Program-made: the position numbers and the translations under genes
Assembly: GCA_944474755.1 (NCBI GenBank)
Contig: OX104120.1
Coordinates: 43,504,067-43,568,066, forward strand
Direction of reading: 5' to 3'
Length of the DNA stretch: 64,000 nucleotides
From: Limnoperna fortunei
Lineage: Eukaryota; Mollusca; Bivalvia; Mytilida; Modiolidae
Notes under the pieces: model-generated
What the model saw: the letters and a program-made list of their open reading frames with translations, nothing else
Databases searched by the model: none
What the model was told of the DNA's origin: nothing
Shown here: positions 13,977 to 24,805 of the stretch, one piece after another
Layout: each line of letters starts with the position of its first letter
Position numbering within the stretch: position 1 is the stretch's first letter

Positions 13977-15301
13977 AATGAAACATATTGTGAAATTTTG
14001 ACAGAATGTTCAGCCAGTGCATTTTTATATGGAACAGAAGTGTCACTTAATTTGAAATAAAAGTAAATTTTCTATGATAAGTCAAAATTATCAAATTTTA
14101 ATACAGCCGAAGAGTAAAAAAACAATGGTGGTCCTACACCAACACACTAACATCTGGAGCTGTCTCCCTTGATGTGTCATCTTCATAAAAATGGGCAATA
14201 TTTATGTAAATGTTTTATATGCATTTATTTTCAACAAATGTCAACAGTTATTTGTTGTCTAACCAGGCAATAGATCTGAATGTTTTTCTCTGAGGTACAT
14301 GTACTAGATCAGCTCAATGTTCTATTGAATGAAGCCAATGGCTGATAGTGTTTTATTGCCCTATACACCTTTCCACTATAGTCTTTACTAAGTTTGGTTG
14401 AAATTTTTAATTTAAGAGTCTTTAGAAACAATTTAATGAACAATTACAGTTGTGTTGGCTTGTAGTTAAAAAATAGCAAATAAACATAAAAAACTATAAT
14501 AACATAAAAAAATAATTTCAGTTTTTAAATATGTTAATTTTTCAGTTTTAAATATTATCATCTGCTAAATAGAATATGTGTCTTTCAAAGGCTTGAACAC
14601 ATTTGAAAAGTAATCAGTTAACTAATGAATATTCAAGAGGCTGTTTTAACAAATTAAAAAATCAGGATCATAAGGTCAGGAGACAACAGAATGGTACTGG
14701 GCATTCTAATGATCATGCTATTGTCCAGTGTAGACTTTCTAATCATAAAAAGGGTACAATTAAAAAAAACAACCTGAAATTGTTATACCAATAGGTAATA
14801 ACCCATTGTCATTTATTGAATTAGTTTAACATAGAGAAATTAATTTGCTAAACATAGAAATTTATTTTTGGGCTTTCTTGGCAATAAATTCTGAAGACTT
14901 TGTTTATGTATGTATGCTTCTGATACAAAAATGGATTTTTACATTGTTTTTATTAAATGTATCATTTTTGATTGAATATATTAAATAAAACTTTTAATTT
15001 TTAATTGTGTCAAGATTCAGTTCATCTACATGTATATCATATCCATTGTCATATTTCATTAGTTTCTTTGCTTAATTATATGCTTGCTTAATTATTTCAT
15101 TTAGTCCTTTTTCTTATTGACATTCTGAGTACTTGTTATAAATTATTTACCAGTAAAGATTTTTTTCAGATGTTCAACATGTGATATGTAATACATGGTA
15201 AAAACTGACATTCTATGCTAACTGATAGGACCCATACCATTGCAGTGAAAGTAGATTTTTAGACTGCGTGGACTTCAGGTTGAGCGTTCTTTCTTATATG
15301 C
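13977..15301 (+). repeat. Array copy 8, S monomer
   Basis: S-type variants with the shared deletion and inverted filler junction near 15,217-15,243. Confidence 0.95.
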
Positions 15302-17745
15302 AATGAAACATATTGTGAAATTTTGACAGAATGTTCAGCCAGTGCATTTTTATATGGAACAGAAGTGTCACTTAATTTGAAATAAAGGTAAATTTTCTAT
15401 GATAAGTCAAAATTATCAAATTTTAATACAGCCGAAGAGTAAAAAAACAATGGTGGTCCTACACCAACACACTAACATCTGGAGCTGTCTCCCTTGATGT
15501 GTCATCTTCATAAAAATGGGCAATATTTATGTAAATGTTTTATATGCATTTATTTTCAACAAATGTCAACAGTTATTTGTTGTCTAACCAGGCAATAGAT
15601 CTGAATGTTTTTTCTCCGAGGTACATGTACTAGATCAGCTCAATGTTCTATTGAATGAAGCCAATGGCTGATAGTGTTTTATTGCCCTATACACCTTTCC
15701 ACTATAGTCTTTACTAAGTTTGGTTGAAATTTTTAATTTAAGAGTCTTTAGAAACAATTTAATGAACAATTACAGTTGTGTTGGCTTGTAGTTAAAAAAT
15801 AGCAAATAAACATAAAAAACTATAATAACATAAAAAAGTAATTTCAGTTTTTAAATATGTTAATTTTTCAGTTTTAAATATTATCATCTGCTAAATAGAA
15901 TATGTGTCTTTCAAAGGCTTGAACGCATTTGAAAAGTAATCAGTTAACTAATGAATATTCAAGAGGCTGTTTTAACAAATTAAAAAATCAGGATCATAAG
16001 GTCAGGAGACAACAGAATGGTACTGGGCATTCTAATGATCATGCTATTGTCCAGTGAAGACTTTCTAATCATAAAAAGGGTACAATTAAAAAAAAAACCT
16101 GAAATTGTTATACCAATAGGTAATAACCCATTGTCATTTATTGAATTAGTTTAACATAGAGAAATTAATTTGCTAAACATAGAAATTTATTTTTGGGCTT
16201 TCTTGGCAATAAATTCTGAAGACTTTGTTTATGTATGTATGCTTCTAATACAAAAATGGATTTTTAGATTGTTTTTATTAAATGTATCATTTTTGATTGA
16301 ATATATTAAATAAAACTTTTAATTTTTAATTGTGTCAAGATTCAGTTCATCTACATGTATATCATATCCATTGTCATATTTCATTAGTTTCTTTGCTTAA
16401 TTATATGCTTGCTTAATTATTTCATTTAGTCCTTTTTCTTATTGACATTCTGAGTACTTGTTATAAATTATTTACCAGTAAAGATTTTTTTCAGATGTTC
16501 AACATGTGATATGTAATACATGGTAAAAACTGACATTCTATGCAATTACTTTCAGGTTCATAACATATAACAATAATTATCTCCCTTATTGTGACATTCT
16601 GTGCAAAGCTTGAAGTCTGTAATATTAAAACATAGGAAACAAAAATATTTCTGCATAATTTTATAGAAGTTTAGTTATTTACATCTTACTAGGGTATTTT
16701 GGCATTTTACAGGGTTGTTATAAGTAGTTTTTACAAGGACCTAGTTTTGTGGTAATCTTGTATAATAATTTTAAAGATAAATAAAATAATAGCAATAGAT
16801 GGTGCAAGAATCACATAATTGTTCTGCTTTATGTATAGCTTAAGTAAAGCACCGATTGCTTGACATTGTAAGGATATAATTTTGTTACATTTATATATAT
16901 AATCATGTTATTGTTCATCCTTGAATAATGCTCAAGATAAAATATTGGAAAAACATTGTGTCATATATATGGAATTAGAACCTTGCCAGATTTCTCCAGG
17001 TACTCCGGCTTCCTCCAATAAAAAATTAATCCCAAGATATAGCTGAAAAATCGCTGAAGTCTTGGATTCCACATGAAAAGAAGACCTGTTCCTGTATACA
17101 TAACTATCCAATCAATATTCATGAATGGTATGAGTCCTATCAGTTTTTCCCATAAAAGACATTTAATTATTTTCTCTTAGAGTGTTATGTTATACCAAAT
17201 CCAGCTGTAGTGGTCATTTTAATTTCCGATTTGCATTAAAAAAATTAAACTTCGTATGATCATGAGCAGACAATGTTTACAAACTACACTGACCACCACA
17301 ACACAACAAATCCACGGCTCAATTGAACTGTTTGTAATGAAATATTAAAGACAAGAAAATGATTAATCTGTTTAGTAAGTATACGTACATGGTTCTGAAT
17401 GATATATTTTCACGATTTCGTTATGAACGTGTAATTTTTATTTTAATAGTTATTAGTAATACACATGTAGGTGTAGGACCACCAAATACCGGGAACGGGA
17501 ACCAGTCCAGAGGTTGTACTATTCAACAGACAGGTTCACTCTTGCATCATATAGAATTTGAACCGCACCAGAATAAATTTGGTATTTTTGGAAAGCTGAA
17601 TATTCTAGGAAACTTGAGGATAAAGTTTTATTGGTTTTAAATGAACATAAAAATGTTGAGAGTCAATTAGGGACAAGCACTATTTTTGGACTGAAATAGA
17701 AAGTGAAAGGAGATTTTTAGACCACGTGGACTTCAGGTTGTATGC
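15302..17745 (+). repeat. Array copy 9, diverged L monomer at the array edge
   Basis: It has the L layout but many private substitutions and small deletions, for example a lost stretch near 16,790 and another near 16,878, and the 63-codon frame is broken. This is the decay expected of terminal repeats that escape homogenisation. Confidence 0.93.
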
Positions 17746-17907
17746 AATGAAACATATTGTGAAATTTTGACAGAATGTTCAGCCAGTGGATTTTTATAGG
17801 GGACAGAAGTGTCACTTAATTTGAAACAAAGGTAAATTTTCTAGGATAAGTCAAAATTATCAAATTAATATAGCCGAAGAGTAAAAACACTATGGTGGTC
17901 CTACACC
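17746..17907 (+). repeat. Array copy 10, truncated
   Basis: It matches the first ~160 bp of the monomer with several changes and stops after GGTGGTCCTACACC, where sequence shared with the 23.8 kb locus begins. This is the right edge of the array. Confidence 0.9.
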
Positions 17908-18444
17908 TGCACGATTACACTAAATGAAAAATCATGCGCTTCCTTGAGCTATAGTTCGCTGCGTTTAGGCCGAGTATGAAAATGAGCTCTCCTTAAATGT
18001 TGTTTTAGCGTTGGATGTTATTTCAAACAATATTTAATCAGATGAAGAAACAGACAGTAAAGTTGAAAGCTTAATAGGTCCTTTTTTTCCGGCGTATTCA
18101 TCAAATATGTGATATATTGTTATTTGTCGTGACGTTCTATTTTCTGTTTCAGCAGTGATTCCGATCTTGCTTCCGCCCTGTAGAATATTTACGGTCTTCT
18201 TTATGGTTATATAATTTGCTTGTGGGCAGCAGATTCAATATTTCAGCCACGCCATAATCGCCGCTAGTTTCTATTTTCCCTCTTCAAATACATTGCAATT
18301 ACATGTTGTTCCGGTGCAGCTGCTACATGTCTGGAAAATGCTTGTGTTTTACATATGAACGCTATAGCGGCCCTAGAAGATACAACAATAACAATATATG
18401 ATGTGAAAGTACAGCTGAAAAATGATACATGCATAACAACGTAA

Positions 18445-18785
18445 GGTGCATAGAGAACGGTTCTTAAAGGAAACTATAAACACAAAATATAATGATAGAT
18501 ATAGAGCGGTCTTTGAAAGGAAAATCAAACATACGGTACAGCGGTCATTATAGAACGTTTTTTTTTAGAGTAAAACTAAACATATGGTTCCTTTAGAGCG
18601 GACTTCAATAGGAAAACTAAACATACGTTACAGCGTTCGATATAGAGCGCTCTTCAATAGGAAAACTAAACATATGGTACCTATAGAGCAGGCTTCAATA
18701 GAAAAACTAAACATACGGTACAGCAGTCGGTATAGAGCGGAAAACATAAGGTACCGCGGTAGGCAAAACTAAACATACGTTGCAC
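18445..18785. repeat. Minisatellite, 45-49 bp unit, left locus
   Basis: About seven degenerate copies of a unit containing GGAAAACTAAACATACGGTA and CAGCGGTCGGTATAGAGCGG. It lies just past the splice donor of the left exon on the minus strand, so it would be intronic. The same family occupies the equivalent place in the right copy (24,320-24,640). Confidence 0.85.
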
Positions 18786-18821
18786 CGGTCGGTGTAGATC
18801 TGTCTCTAAATATTGACTTAC

Positions 18822-19219
18822 TTGATCAAATTCTTGTATAATTAAATCTGCAACCTCCATAGCATCAAACGAAGTGTCACTATATGAGTACAGATCAACT
18901 TTTCTAACAATCATTCCTGCAGCCTCCATTTCACTACTCGGAGTAATTTCTCTAATAATTACATCAGCTACTGCCATAGCATCATCAAAATCAATCATCT
19001 CCTGTTCTTCTCCATTATCGAAAAATCGGCACTCCATTTGGTATTCACTGTCATCGTCTTCACTGAAATGTGTAAGATCGACTGCTGAGGGCCTTTGGGA
19101 GACATTGGTGCAACCCTGTTATTTTTTGTCACCTTCTTCCTTAAAATCTTCCCGAATCTTGTGAACATTTTCTTCTTGTTCCTAGTTTCTTTAGCAGGTT
19201 TTGCACAGGACAATCCCAT
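18822..19219 (-). pseudogene. Frameshifted copy of the unrecognised MGLxC-type gene (exon 1)
   Basis: Reading on the minus strand, ATG at 19,219 begins MGLSCAKPAKET followed by a lysine-rich stretch. The frame then departs from that of the 25.2 kb copy near 19,070-19,085, where this copy is one base shorter, and runs on to an unrelated end at about 18,995. The second half of the exon is intact in another frame (MECRFFDNGEEQ ... IIQEFDQ, 19,037 to 18,822) and ends at a perfect donor GTAAGT (18,816-18,821). The single indel makes a pseudogene the simplest reading. A sequencing error or a later internal start at the Met at 19,037 cannot be excluded. Only three of 72 residues in the second half differ from the other copy. 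Confidence 0.6.
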
Positions 19220-19321
19220 TTTCCGTAAAAAAATTCTTGGATTGTTTAAGCGTGTGTTTATACACGTCTTTTGTGGATCCCGAAATGTGTCACGGATAAA
19301 CGTTGTTACCGGCGAGGTTTG

Positions 19322-19329
19322 TGACGTCA
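19322..19329 (-). promoter_or_regulatory. CRE-like TGACGTCA upstream of the left MGLxC copy
   Basis: A perfect TGACGTCA palindrome lies 103 bp upstream of the ATG at 19,219. At the equivalent place in the right copy (25,306-25,313) the minus strand reads TGACGTTA, 99 bp upstream of its ATG. Similar spacing in both copies suggests a CREB/ATF-type site, but this is inferred from the motif only. Confidence 0.4.
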
Positions 19330-19339
19330 ACTAATAATT

Positions 19340-19670
19340 ACGGAACATCTTTTTACTCTCAAACTAAGTATAAAAGAACAAAAGAACTGGAATCTTGTTA
19401 GTTATTCCCCCCCCCCCTTTTAAAAAATTATTGCGTTTCCGCTATCTATGAAGCTATATAGAGGTAGAATTCAGAATGTATTGCAATTAGTGGTCGGCTT
19501 AAGTCATGGATGGCTGTCTTACTGGACTCATACAAAGCAATAAGCAAACAGATATAGAAAGAAGGTCAACTTAAAACAATCCTAAAATTTGAAAAAAAAA
19601 TTAAACGACGAAACAATACAAAATCTAAAAAAAATGCGAAAAATATATAAACGAAAGGACAAACACGAAG
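19340..19670. other. No gene recognised
   Basis: The left part still resembles the upstream flank of the right duplicate, up to about 19,490. There is a C homopolymer near 19,408-19,417. Nothing else stands out. Confidence 0.6.
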
Positions 19671-19671
19671 C

Positions 19672-19778
19672 AATTTAATCTTAAATCTTCCACCTGCTCC
19701 CCCTTTTTGCGTTGTGTTGTTAAAGCCGACATAGTAAAATAAAAAGGGGGAGCAAGTGAAAGATTTAATTTAGATTAG
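19672..19778. mobile_element. Palindromic MITE, same family as 38,199-38,323
   Basis: Left arm AATCTTCCACCTGCTCCCCC and right arm GGGGGAGCAAGTGAAAGATT form terminal inverted repeats of about 35 bp around a short centre. The same arms are found at 38.2 kb. There is no coding capacity, so it is a non-autonomous element. Confidence 0.8.
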
Positions 19779-20300
19779 AATGAACACGAAATTACTAGCT
19801 TGGAACAATAGCTAAGAAACGTTTATAGGGATCACAAAATTCCCATTTGATTGTCTTATTGTTGATAAAAAGACGCGACGTTTGTCTTGTTGTTGACAAA
19901 AATGACGTCGTGTTTTATCACGTTAATTATTTGGGTTTTTTTTACCTTTTACATCAGTGACGTTTTAAAATTGTGTTTATATGTTCTAGATATACAATAC
20001 AGGAATTAGACTTCATTAACAAATAAAACTAGTATTTTAAGAAACACGCAATAACAACATAAAAATCACCGCTATATGCCCCTACTTTTCAAACGCGTGT
20101 GTTAGTGGGGGTTGTGTAATAAGTTAAAATGATGACCAGGACAGACCAAACAACTAGTTAATATTCCTAAAATATTATAAGAATCAACTTAGATATTAAC
20201 TTTTCTGATTTTAGGCCACACTTGAAGTTAATAAATTACCAACTTAATCATGTCAATTATTACAACACCCGTACGAATTTTAGCTCAGACACTCCATTGA
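19779..20300. other. Unique AT-rich spacer
   Basis: No open frame, repeat or splice-supported exon was recognised here. Confidence 0.5.
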
Positions 20301-20302
20301 CA

Positions 20303-20858
20303 CAGCAACAGTGTGTGAGGATACGGTCTTGTGCTCACACGGATAATCTCAACAGTGAGTGAGGATACGGTCTTGTGCTCCCACGGACAATCTCAACAGT
20401 GCGTGAGGATACGGTCTTGTGCTCCCACGGATAATCTCAACAGTGCGTGAGGATACGGTCTTGAGCTCCCACGGATAATCTCAACAGTGTGTGAGGATAA
20501 TATCTTGTGCTTCCACGAATAATATCAACAGTGCGTGAGGATGCGGTCTTGTGCTCCCACGGATAATCTCAACAGTGTGTGAGGATACGGTCTTGTGCTC
20601 CCACGGATAATCTCAACAGTGTTTGAGGATACGGTCTTGTGCTCCCACGGATAATCTCAACAGTGTGTGAGGTTAGGGTCTTGTGCTCTCACGGATAATC
20701 TCAACAGTGTGTGAGGATACGGTCTTATGCTCCCACGGATAATCTCAACAGTGTGTGAGGATACGGTCTTGTGCTCCCACGGATAATCTCAACAGTGTGT
20801 GAGGATAGGGTCTTGTGCTCATAATCTCAACAGTGTGTGAGGATACGGTCTTGTGCAT
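20303..20858. repeat. Tandem array, 44-bp unit, about 12-13 copies
   Basis: The unit reads AACAGTGTGTGAGGATACGG followed by TCTTGTGCTCCCACGGATAA and TCTC. Copies follow directly with no unique spacers; the penultimate copy has a short deletion. Most copies differ by one to four bases. Confidence 0.95.
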
Positions 20859-20904
20859 AACACTGTTCTGTCAAGTCAGTCCAGACGATATTGTTTTGTG
20901 TTTA

Positions 20905-21085
20905 AATGGTATTTTACTCAATTTTCCAAAAACGATTTTTACCAATATAATGGCTTCAAATTTTTATTGGGTTGGAGACAAACACAACTTGCATGAAAAT
21001 TTTCTGCTGTCTAACGCTTTTAGGCTTGAACTCGCAATCTTAGTATTAAATCTCCGGTGATTAGTAGTAGATGACTCGGCTAGAC
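20905..21085 (-). repeat. Degenerate SINE, minus orientation
   Basis: TTTTTATTGGGTTGG, then CTTGAACTCGCAATCTTAG and a run ending ACTCGGCTAGAC, follow the order of the reverse-oriented SINE at 26.9 kb at much lower identity. An old copy. Confidence 0.5.
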
Positions 21086-21650
21086 AATTTTGATTTTGAT
21101 GTTATACTTGGGGCAGCTTTGCCGACACAGTCGGTATTATATTCACTGTTTACCCTTTGACTTTATGACACTTCACCTCTCGAAAAGCAACTCACGTGAT
21201 CGTAATTCTGTTTCTAAAACCAACGGGACGGAGGTGTTCCGAAAAATGTGGTAAGATGAAAATTCCCCTTTTAAATTGAGTACTTTTATTATGTTGTCGC
21301 CTATTTGTTTGTGTAATTATTTTATAGTGCAATTTAAGGATGACCTTTAATTTGTAAAATTTTATAATCAAACAACAAAAATATTAAATATTTTGATTTG
21401 AAGTACAGCGTAAATGAGACCGCATATTCACACCCTGGATTTTTGCGGGCTTTTCTGTGGTGTAAACAAAGACGGAGAGAGAAGAAATTTTAATTTATTT
21501 CTGTATTAAATCAAAATTAACAATGGTTTTATATACATGTTGAATATAAAATCAAATGTATCATTATCTGTTCTTGGGTGTCCGTCTTAGTACACACACA
21601 GATAGAGAGATGTGGCTCTAAATGTAAGATATTCTTTACTTATTTAAGTG
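21086..21650. other. No gene recognised
   Basis: AT-rich sequence with short open frames only. I see no motif, repeat or splice-consistent exon. Confidence 0.5.
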
Positions 21651-21893
21651 GGGGCCTCGGTGGCCGAGTGGTTAAGGTAGATCGTCTACTATTGATCACT
21701 TGGTCCGTCAACACTGAGATAGCGGGTTCGATTCTCACTGCAGACAGGGTGTTAATTGACAAGGATTGCCAGTTGTCGGGGGTTTTCTCCGGGTACCCTG
21801 GCGTCCTCCCCCAATAAAAACTGGACTCCATGATATGGCTGAAACAATGCTGAAAGTGGCGTTAAACAATATTCAAACAAACAAAAACAAAGC
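21651..21893 (+). mobile_element. Full-length tRNA-headed SINE
   Basis: The head GGCCTCGGTGGCCGAGTGGT resembles a tRNA-Ser/Leu A box and GCGGGTTCGATTCTCACTG a B box. Next come the conserved core (GACAAGGATTGCCAG), the tail (AATAAAAACTGGACTCCATG, TGCTGAAAGTGGCGTTAAAC) and a CAAACAAACAAA-type end. No clear target duplication was identified. Confidence 0.9.
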
Positions 21894-22430
21894 TTATTCA
21901 GTAAATTTTAAATTATATATATTATACTACAAAATTTAGTGCTCATTTAACTTGATAATAATTATAAGGTCTAAGGTTTACCAATATCTGTACGTCCGCA
22001 CATCCCTAAAATTCCCATCAAACATTGCGGGCTCTTTGCAAGTGTTTGATATTTTGTATGACAATGCCATTCATAGATTAATGCATAACTCAATTTATAT
22101 TTTTACTGCGTCGGTTATCTTTTTTTAAAGATAGCACTTGTTTAAATATACACTTCCCCAGTCCCTAAGCCTAAAATATTTGAAAAACCCATGTTTTTGA
22201 GTCATTATTGTACACTGTTTCCTTAATTAAAACCTGGCAAAGATTGTAATTCTCGTCCGGAACGATTTTATGATTATGCTGTTAAAGGATGTGTGTTGTG
22301 CCATTTTAAATACAGTATAGGGCGAGCAAATAAGCCAAAGACAAATTTTACACCTTAATCACTAGAAGACAAAGGAACATATTACCAAAAATTAATGAAA
22401 ACGAAAAACATAAAGGATAGGATACTGGAT
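21894..22430. other. No gene recognised
   Basis: AT-rich sequence with no repeat or coding signal that I can support. Confidence 0.5.
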
Positions 22431-22431
22431 T

Positions 22432-22567
22432 GGATCAGTTATATGATACATATTATGGCAGGATTGGAACAGCAACGTGATACATATTGTGGTAGGATTG
22501 TAACAATCACGGGATACATATTATGGCAGAATTGGAACAGTCACGTGATACATATTGTGGCAGGGTT
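22432..22567. repeat. Short tandem repeat, 34-36 bp unit, four copies
   Basis: Four successive copies of ATTGGAACAGTCACGTGATA followed by CATATTRTGGCAGG. Two copies keep a full CACGTGAT, a third reads CAACGTGAT. Confidence 0.85.
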
Positions 22568-23039
22568 GAAAGGACTAAAAAAATCTCAATCCCTCTCTTT
22601 ATTGTAAGCCAAAAGCAATGCAAACATGGAGAATTGGAGCATACGGAAAATCTAAACTACACCAGTACAACACTGAACCAATGGATGACTCTTCAAAAAC
22701 ACAATATGTGGATACAATCCATTCAAAAACATTAAAAATACTGGAGAATCAGCAAAAATGGTGAAAATGACTGATACACACAGTTGGAAAATATGAAGCA
22801 CTCTAGCTGAAAGGCAATAAAGTTGCTTATAGCTTTTATTCAAAACTAAATTTGTCAACATATATTTTAAGCCAGAGTTATTATAACCTTGCATTGTGTG
22901 GTTTTCTGCATCTGCCCCGCGAGGTGTTTATATTCTAAATAGAAAGCATTTAAAAATCATCTTCCGATGTACAATTAGGTGGTGACAAACTGAATTTACT
23001 AGGCATAAACCTTGTAGAGTATTATGGTTTGAAACATTT
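22568..23039. other. No gene recognised
   Basis: Short frames only. Nothing recognisable. Confidence 0.5.
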
Positions 23040-23275
23040 AGCCTTTTTCAGCCTTATCATGGCGTCCAGTATTTAAGGAGAAAGCAAGTCCTGAGTACAA
23101 TAAGAAATCCCCGACATTCGGCGAGAAAATAAGCAATCAATTGCGGTTGGAATCGAGCCTGTACGTAATAAGGCTCGAACCTTTAACCTCATTGTTGATA
23201 TAGGTACTTGATCAATATTAGGTGACTAACTACCTCAAGCAATCGGCTACCGAAGCCCTTAAACCATTTAGAGGA
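23040..23275 (-). repeat. Degenerate SINE, minus orientation
   Basis: TTTTTCAGCCTTATCATGGC, then CCCCGACATTCGGCGAGAAA and GGAATCGAGCCTG, and a tRNA-like end (ACTACCTCAAGCAATCGGCT), follow the order of the intact reverse copy at 26.9 kb. Confidence 0.7.
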
Positions 23276-23609
23276 CTTTCAAATTAGATATGGCTGAAAT
23301 TTTGGCTTTATTTAGTAACGTTTTCTGAAAACCCTTGAAACATTATCTGTGTTAAACTAAGTCTTATTGTGGCCGCCGTCTTGGATTTCCAAGTGAAACT
23401 AAAAACTTTTTTCTCTGTGAACACGACAATCTAATAAGTATTTATGCATGTTATGGCTCCAGTCATTTTAGCAGTTTTCACAAAATTTTCGTATCTTGGA
23501 GTCCTTGTTACACTACGGCGAAGGCTGCTTTGAATTTTTGATAGGCATTAAAACATATACTTCGTAAATGACCGTATAATAAATATACAACCCTGACGGT
23601 GACGACTGC
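23276..23609. other. No gene recognised
   Basis: Unique sequence left of the duplicated segment. From about 23,540 there is faint similarity to the part of the L monomer before its TACATGGTTCTGAATGA block. Confidence 0.4.
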
Positions 23610-23760
23610 CACACATGCAAGGTTCAATATGAAATACTAAAAACAAGTAATTAAATCTTTTATTAAATTATATGTACATGGTTCTGAATGAAATATTTTT
23701 CAACAATTTCGTTAATAACACGTGATTGTTATTTTAAAGTTAATTGATGAACATAGATGC
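23610..23760 (+). repeat. Isolated relative of the L-specific part of the satellite monomer
   Basis: TATGAAATACTAAAAACAAG and TACATGGTTCTGAATGAAAT, with the bases between and after, match the L segment near 2065-2205 at reduced identity. There is a single partial copy and no array here. It sits in the same position relative to the duplicated gene as the terminal array copies do at 17.3-17.9 kb. Confidence 0.75.
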
Positions 23761-24319
23761 ATCCCTGAATAGATACGATGACACTAAATGTAAGATTATG
23801 TGCTCCCTTGTGCATAAAACGTATGAGGTGTAGTTCACTGATTTAATGCCGAGTATTAAAACGAGCTCTCCTTTCTCCTTAACAAAGTTTAAATGTTGTC
23901 TTAGTGCTTAATGTTATTTCTTTAATCAAGTGGGAAAGCAGTACAGTTGAAATCTTGTTACCCGTTGTGATGTTATATTTTCTTTTTCAGTGATTTCCGT
24001 TCTTGATCTTGCTTCCGCCTTTTAGAATAATGACGGTCTTTTTTTGGTTATGTACTGTGTGGCTATCATTTTGCTTGTAAGAGCAGACGCATATATTATC
24101 TACGCCGGTATCACCTCTAGTTTCGATTTTCTCTCTTCTTTCAGTAACATTACAAACACAAGTTACTCCGAGTTCAGCTGCTACATGTTTGGAAAATGAC
24201 AAAATCGGTTTCTGTTGACATTTGAATACTTAGCGGTCCTAAAAGATGAAAAACAACATTACATAATGTGAAATTAAAGCTGAAAATTGATACATGGATT
24301 TCAATGAATCAAGATCGTA

Positions 24320-24640
24320 AAAGTGCATAGAGAGCGGTCTTTAAAAGGAAAACTATATTTTTTTATAAACAAACGGTAGAGCAGTCGGTATAGAACGCTT
24401 TTCAATAGGAAAATGAAACATATACGTTATGTACAGCGGTCTTTAACAGGAAAACTAAACATATGGTACATATAGAGCTGTCTTCAATAGGAAAACTAAA
24501 CATACGGTACAGCCGTCGGTATATAAAGCGGTCTTTAAAAGTTAAACTTAACATACGATACAGCGGTCGGTATAGAGCGCTCTTCAAAAGGAAAACTAAA
24601 CATACGTTACAGCGGTAGGCATAGCGCGGTATTTAAAAAA
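24320..24640. repeat. Minisatellite, 45-49 bp unit, right locus
   Basis: Copies of GGAAAACTAAACATACGGTA with CAGCGGTCGGTATAGAGCG, the same family as at 18.45-18.79 kb and in the same position relative to the gene. It was therefore present before the duplication. Confidence 0.85.
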
Positions 24641-24805
24641 GAAAACTATCATGCTGTTTTTGTACTCTTACGAGGCTGAGTTTATACAAAGCCTCTTGAG
24701 ATCTTCAATTTTACATTCCGTTTTGTAACATATGGTGCATCGATCAGTATAGATCTGTCTCCAAAGAAAAAAACTTAACGTAAGATATATCCTCTCTTGA
24801 CTTAC

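Larger units (their letters stand above)
1..17907. repeat. Higher-order satellite-like array, alternating 2.5 kb (L) and 1.325 kb (S) monomers
   Basis: Nine monomers and part of a tenth follow each other head to tail, each opening with AATGAAACATATTGTGAAAT. Starts fall at 1, 2500, 3825, 6321, 7646, 10149, 11473, 13977, 15302 and 17746, so long and short monomers alternate strictly with a dimer period of about 3.82 kb. S monomers share the first ~1.24 kb and the last ~55 bp of L and lack the ~1.2 kb between. Inner copies are nearly identical; the copy at 15,302 and the partial copy at 17,746 are visibly decayed. The left edge lies outside the window. A 63-codon frame present in eight copies starts with TTG, not ATG, and is not taken as a gene. 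L monomers contain a SINE tail fragment. No function can be assigned. Confidence 0.97.
17908..19490 (-). repeat. Segmental duplication, left copy (frameshifted)
   Basis: Sequence here aligns in order with about 23,780-25,450: the block with GAGCTCTCC, the block with GCAGCTGCTACATG, the ACTAAACATACGGTAC minisatellite, the protein-coding exon and its upstream flank. Matching points in the exon are offset by about 5,985 bp. The coding exon differs by about 12 substitutions in 245 bp, whereas the non-coding parts have many indels. The terminal L-type sequence next to it (about 17,320-17,470) also has a relative at 23,610-23,760, so the duplicated unit originally extended further left. Confidence 0.85.

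Noticed and set aside
20303..20858. CRISPR-like array
   Set aside because: Units are contiguous, with no variable spacers, in a eukaryotic genome. It is a plain minisatellite.
21651..21745. tRNA gene (Ser/Leu-like head with A and B boxes)
   Set aside because: It is followed directly by SINE core and tail, it recurs as a family, and no full cloverleaf was found.
23987..24202. 71-codon minus-strand frame as exon 2 of the MGLxC gene
   Set aside because: The region is conserved between the duplicates, but the left copy has indels that break the frame. The frame begins with TTG, and no acceptor shared by both copies was found.
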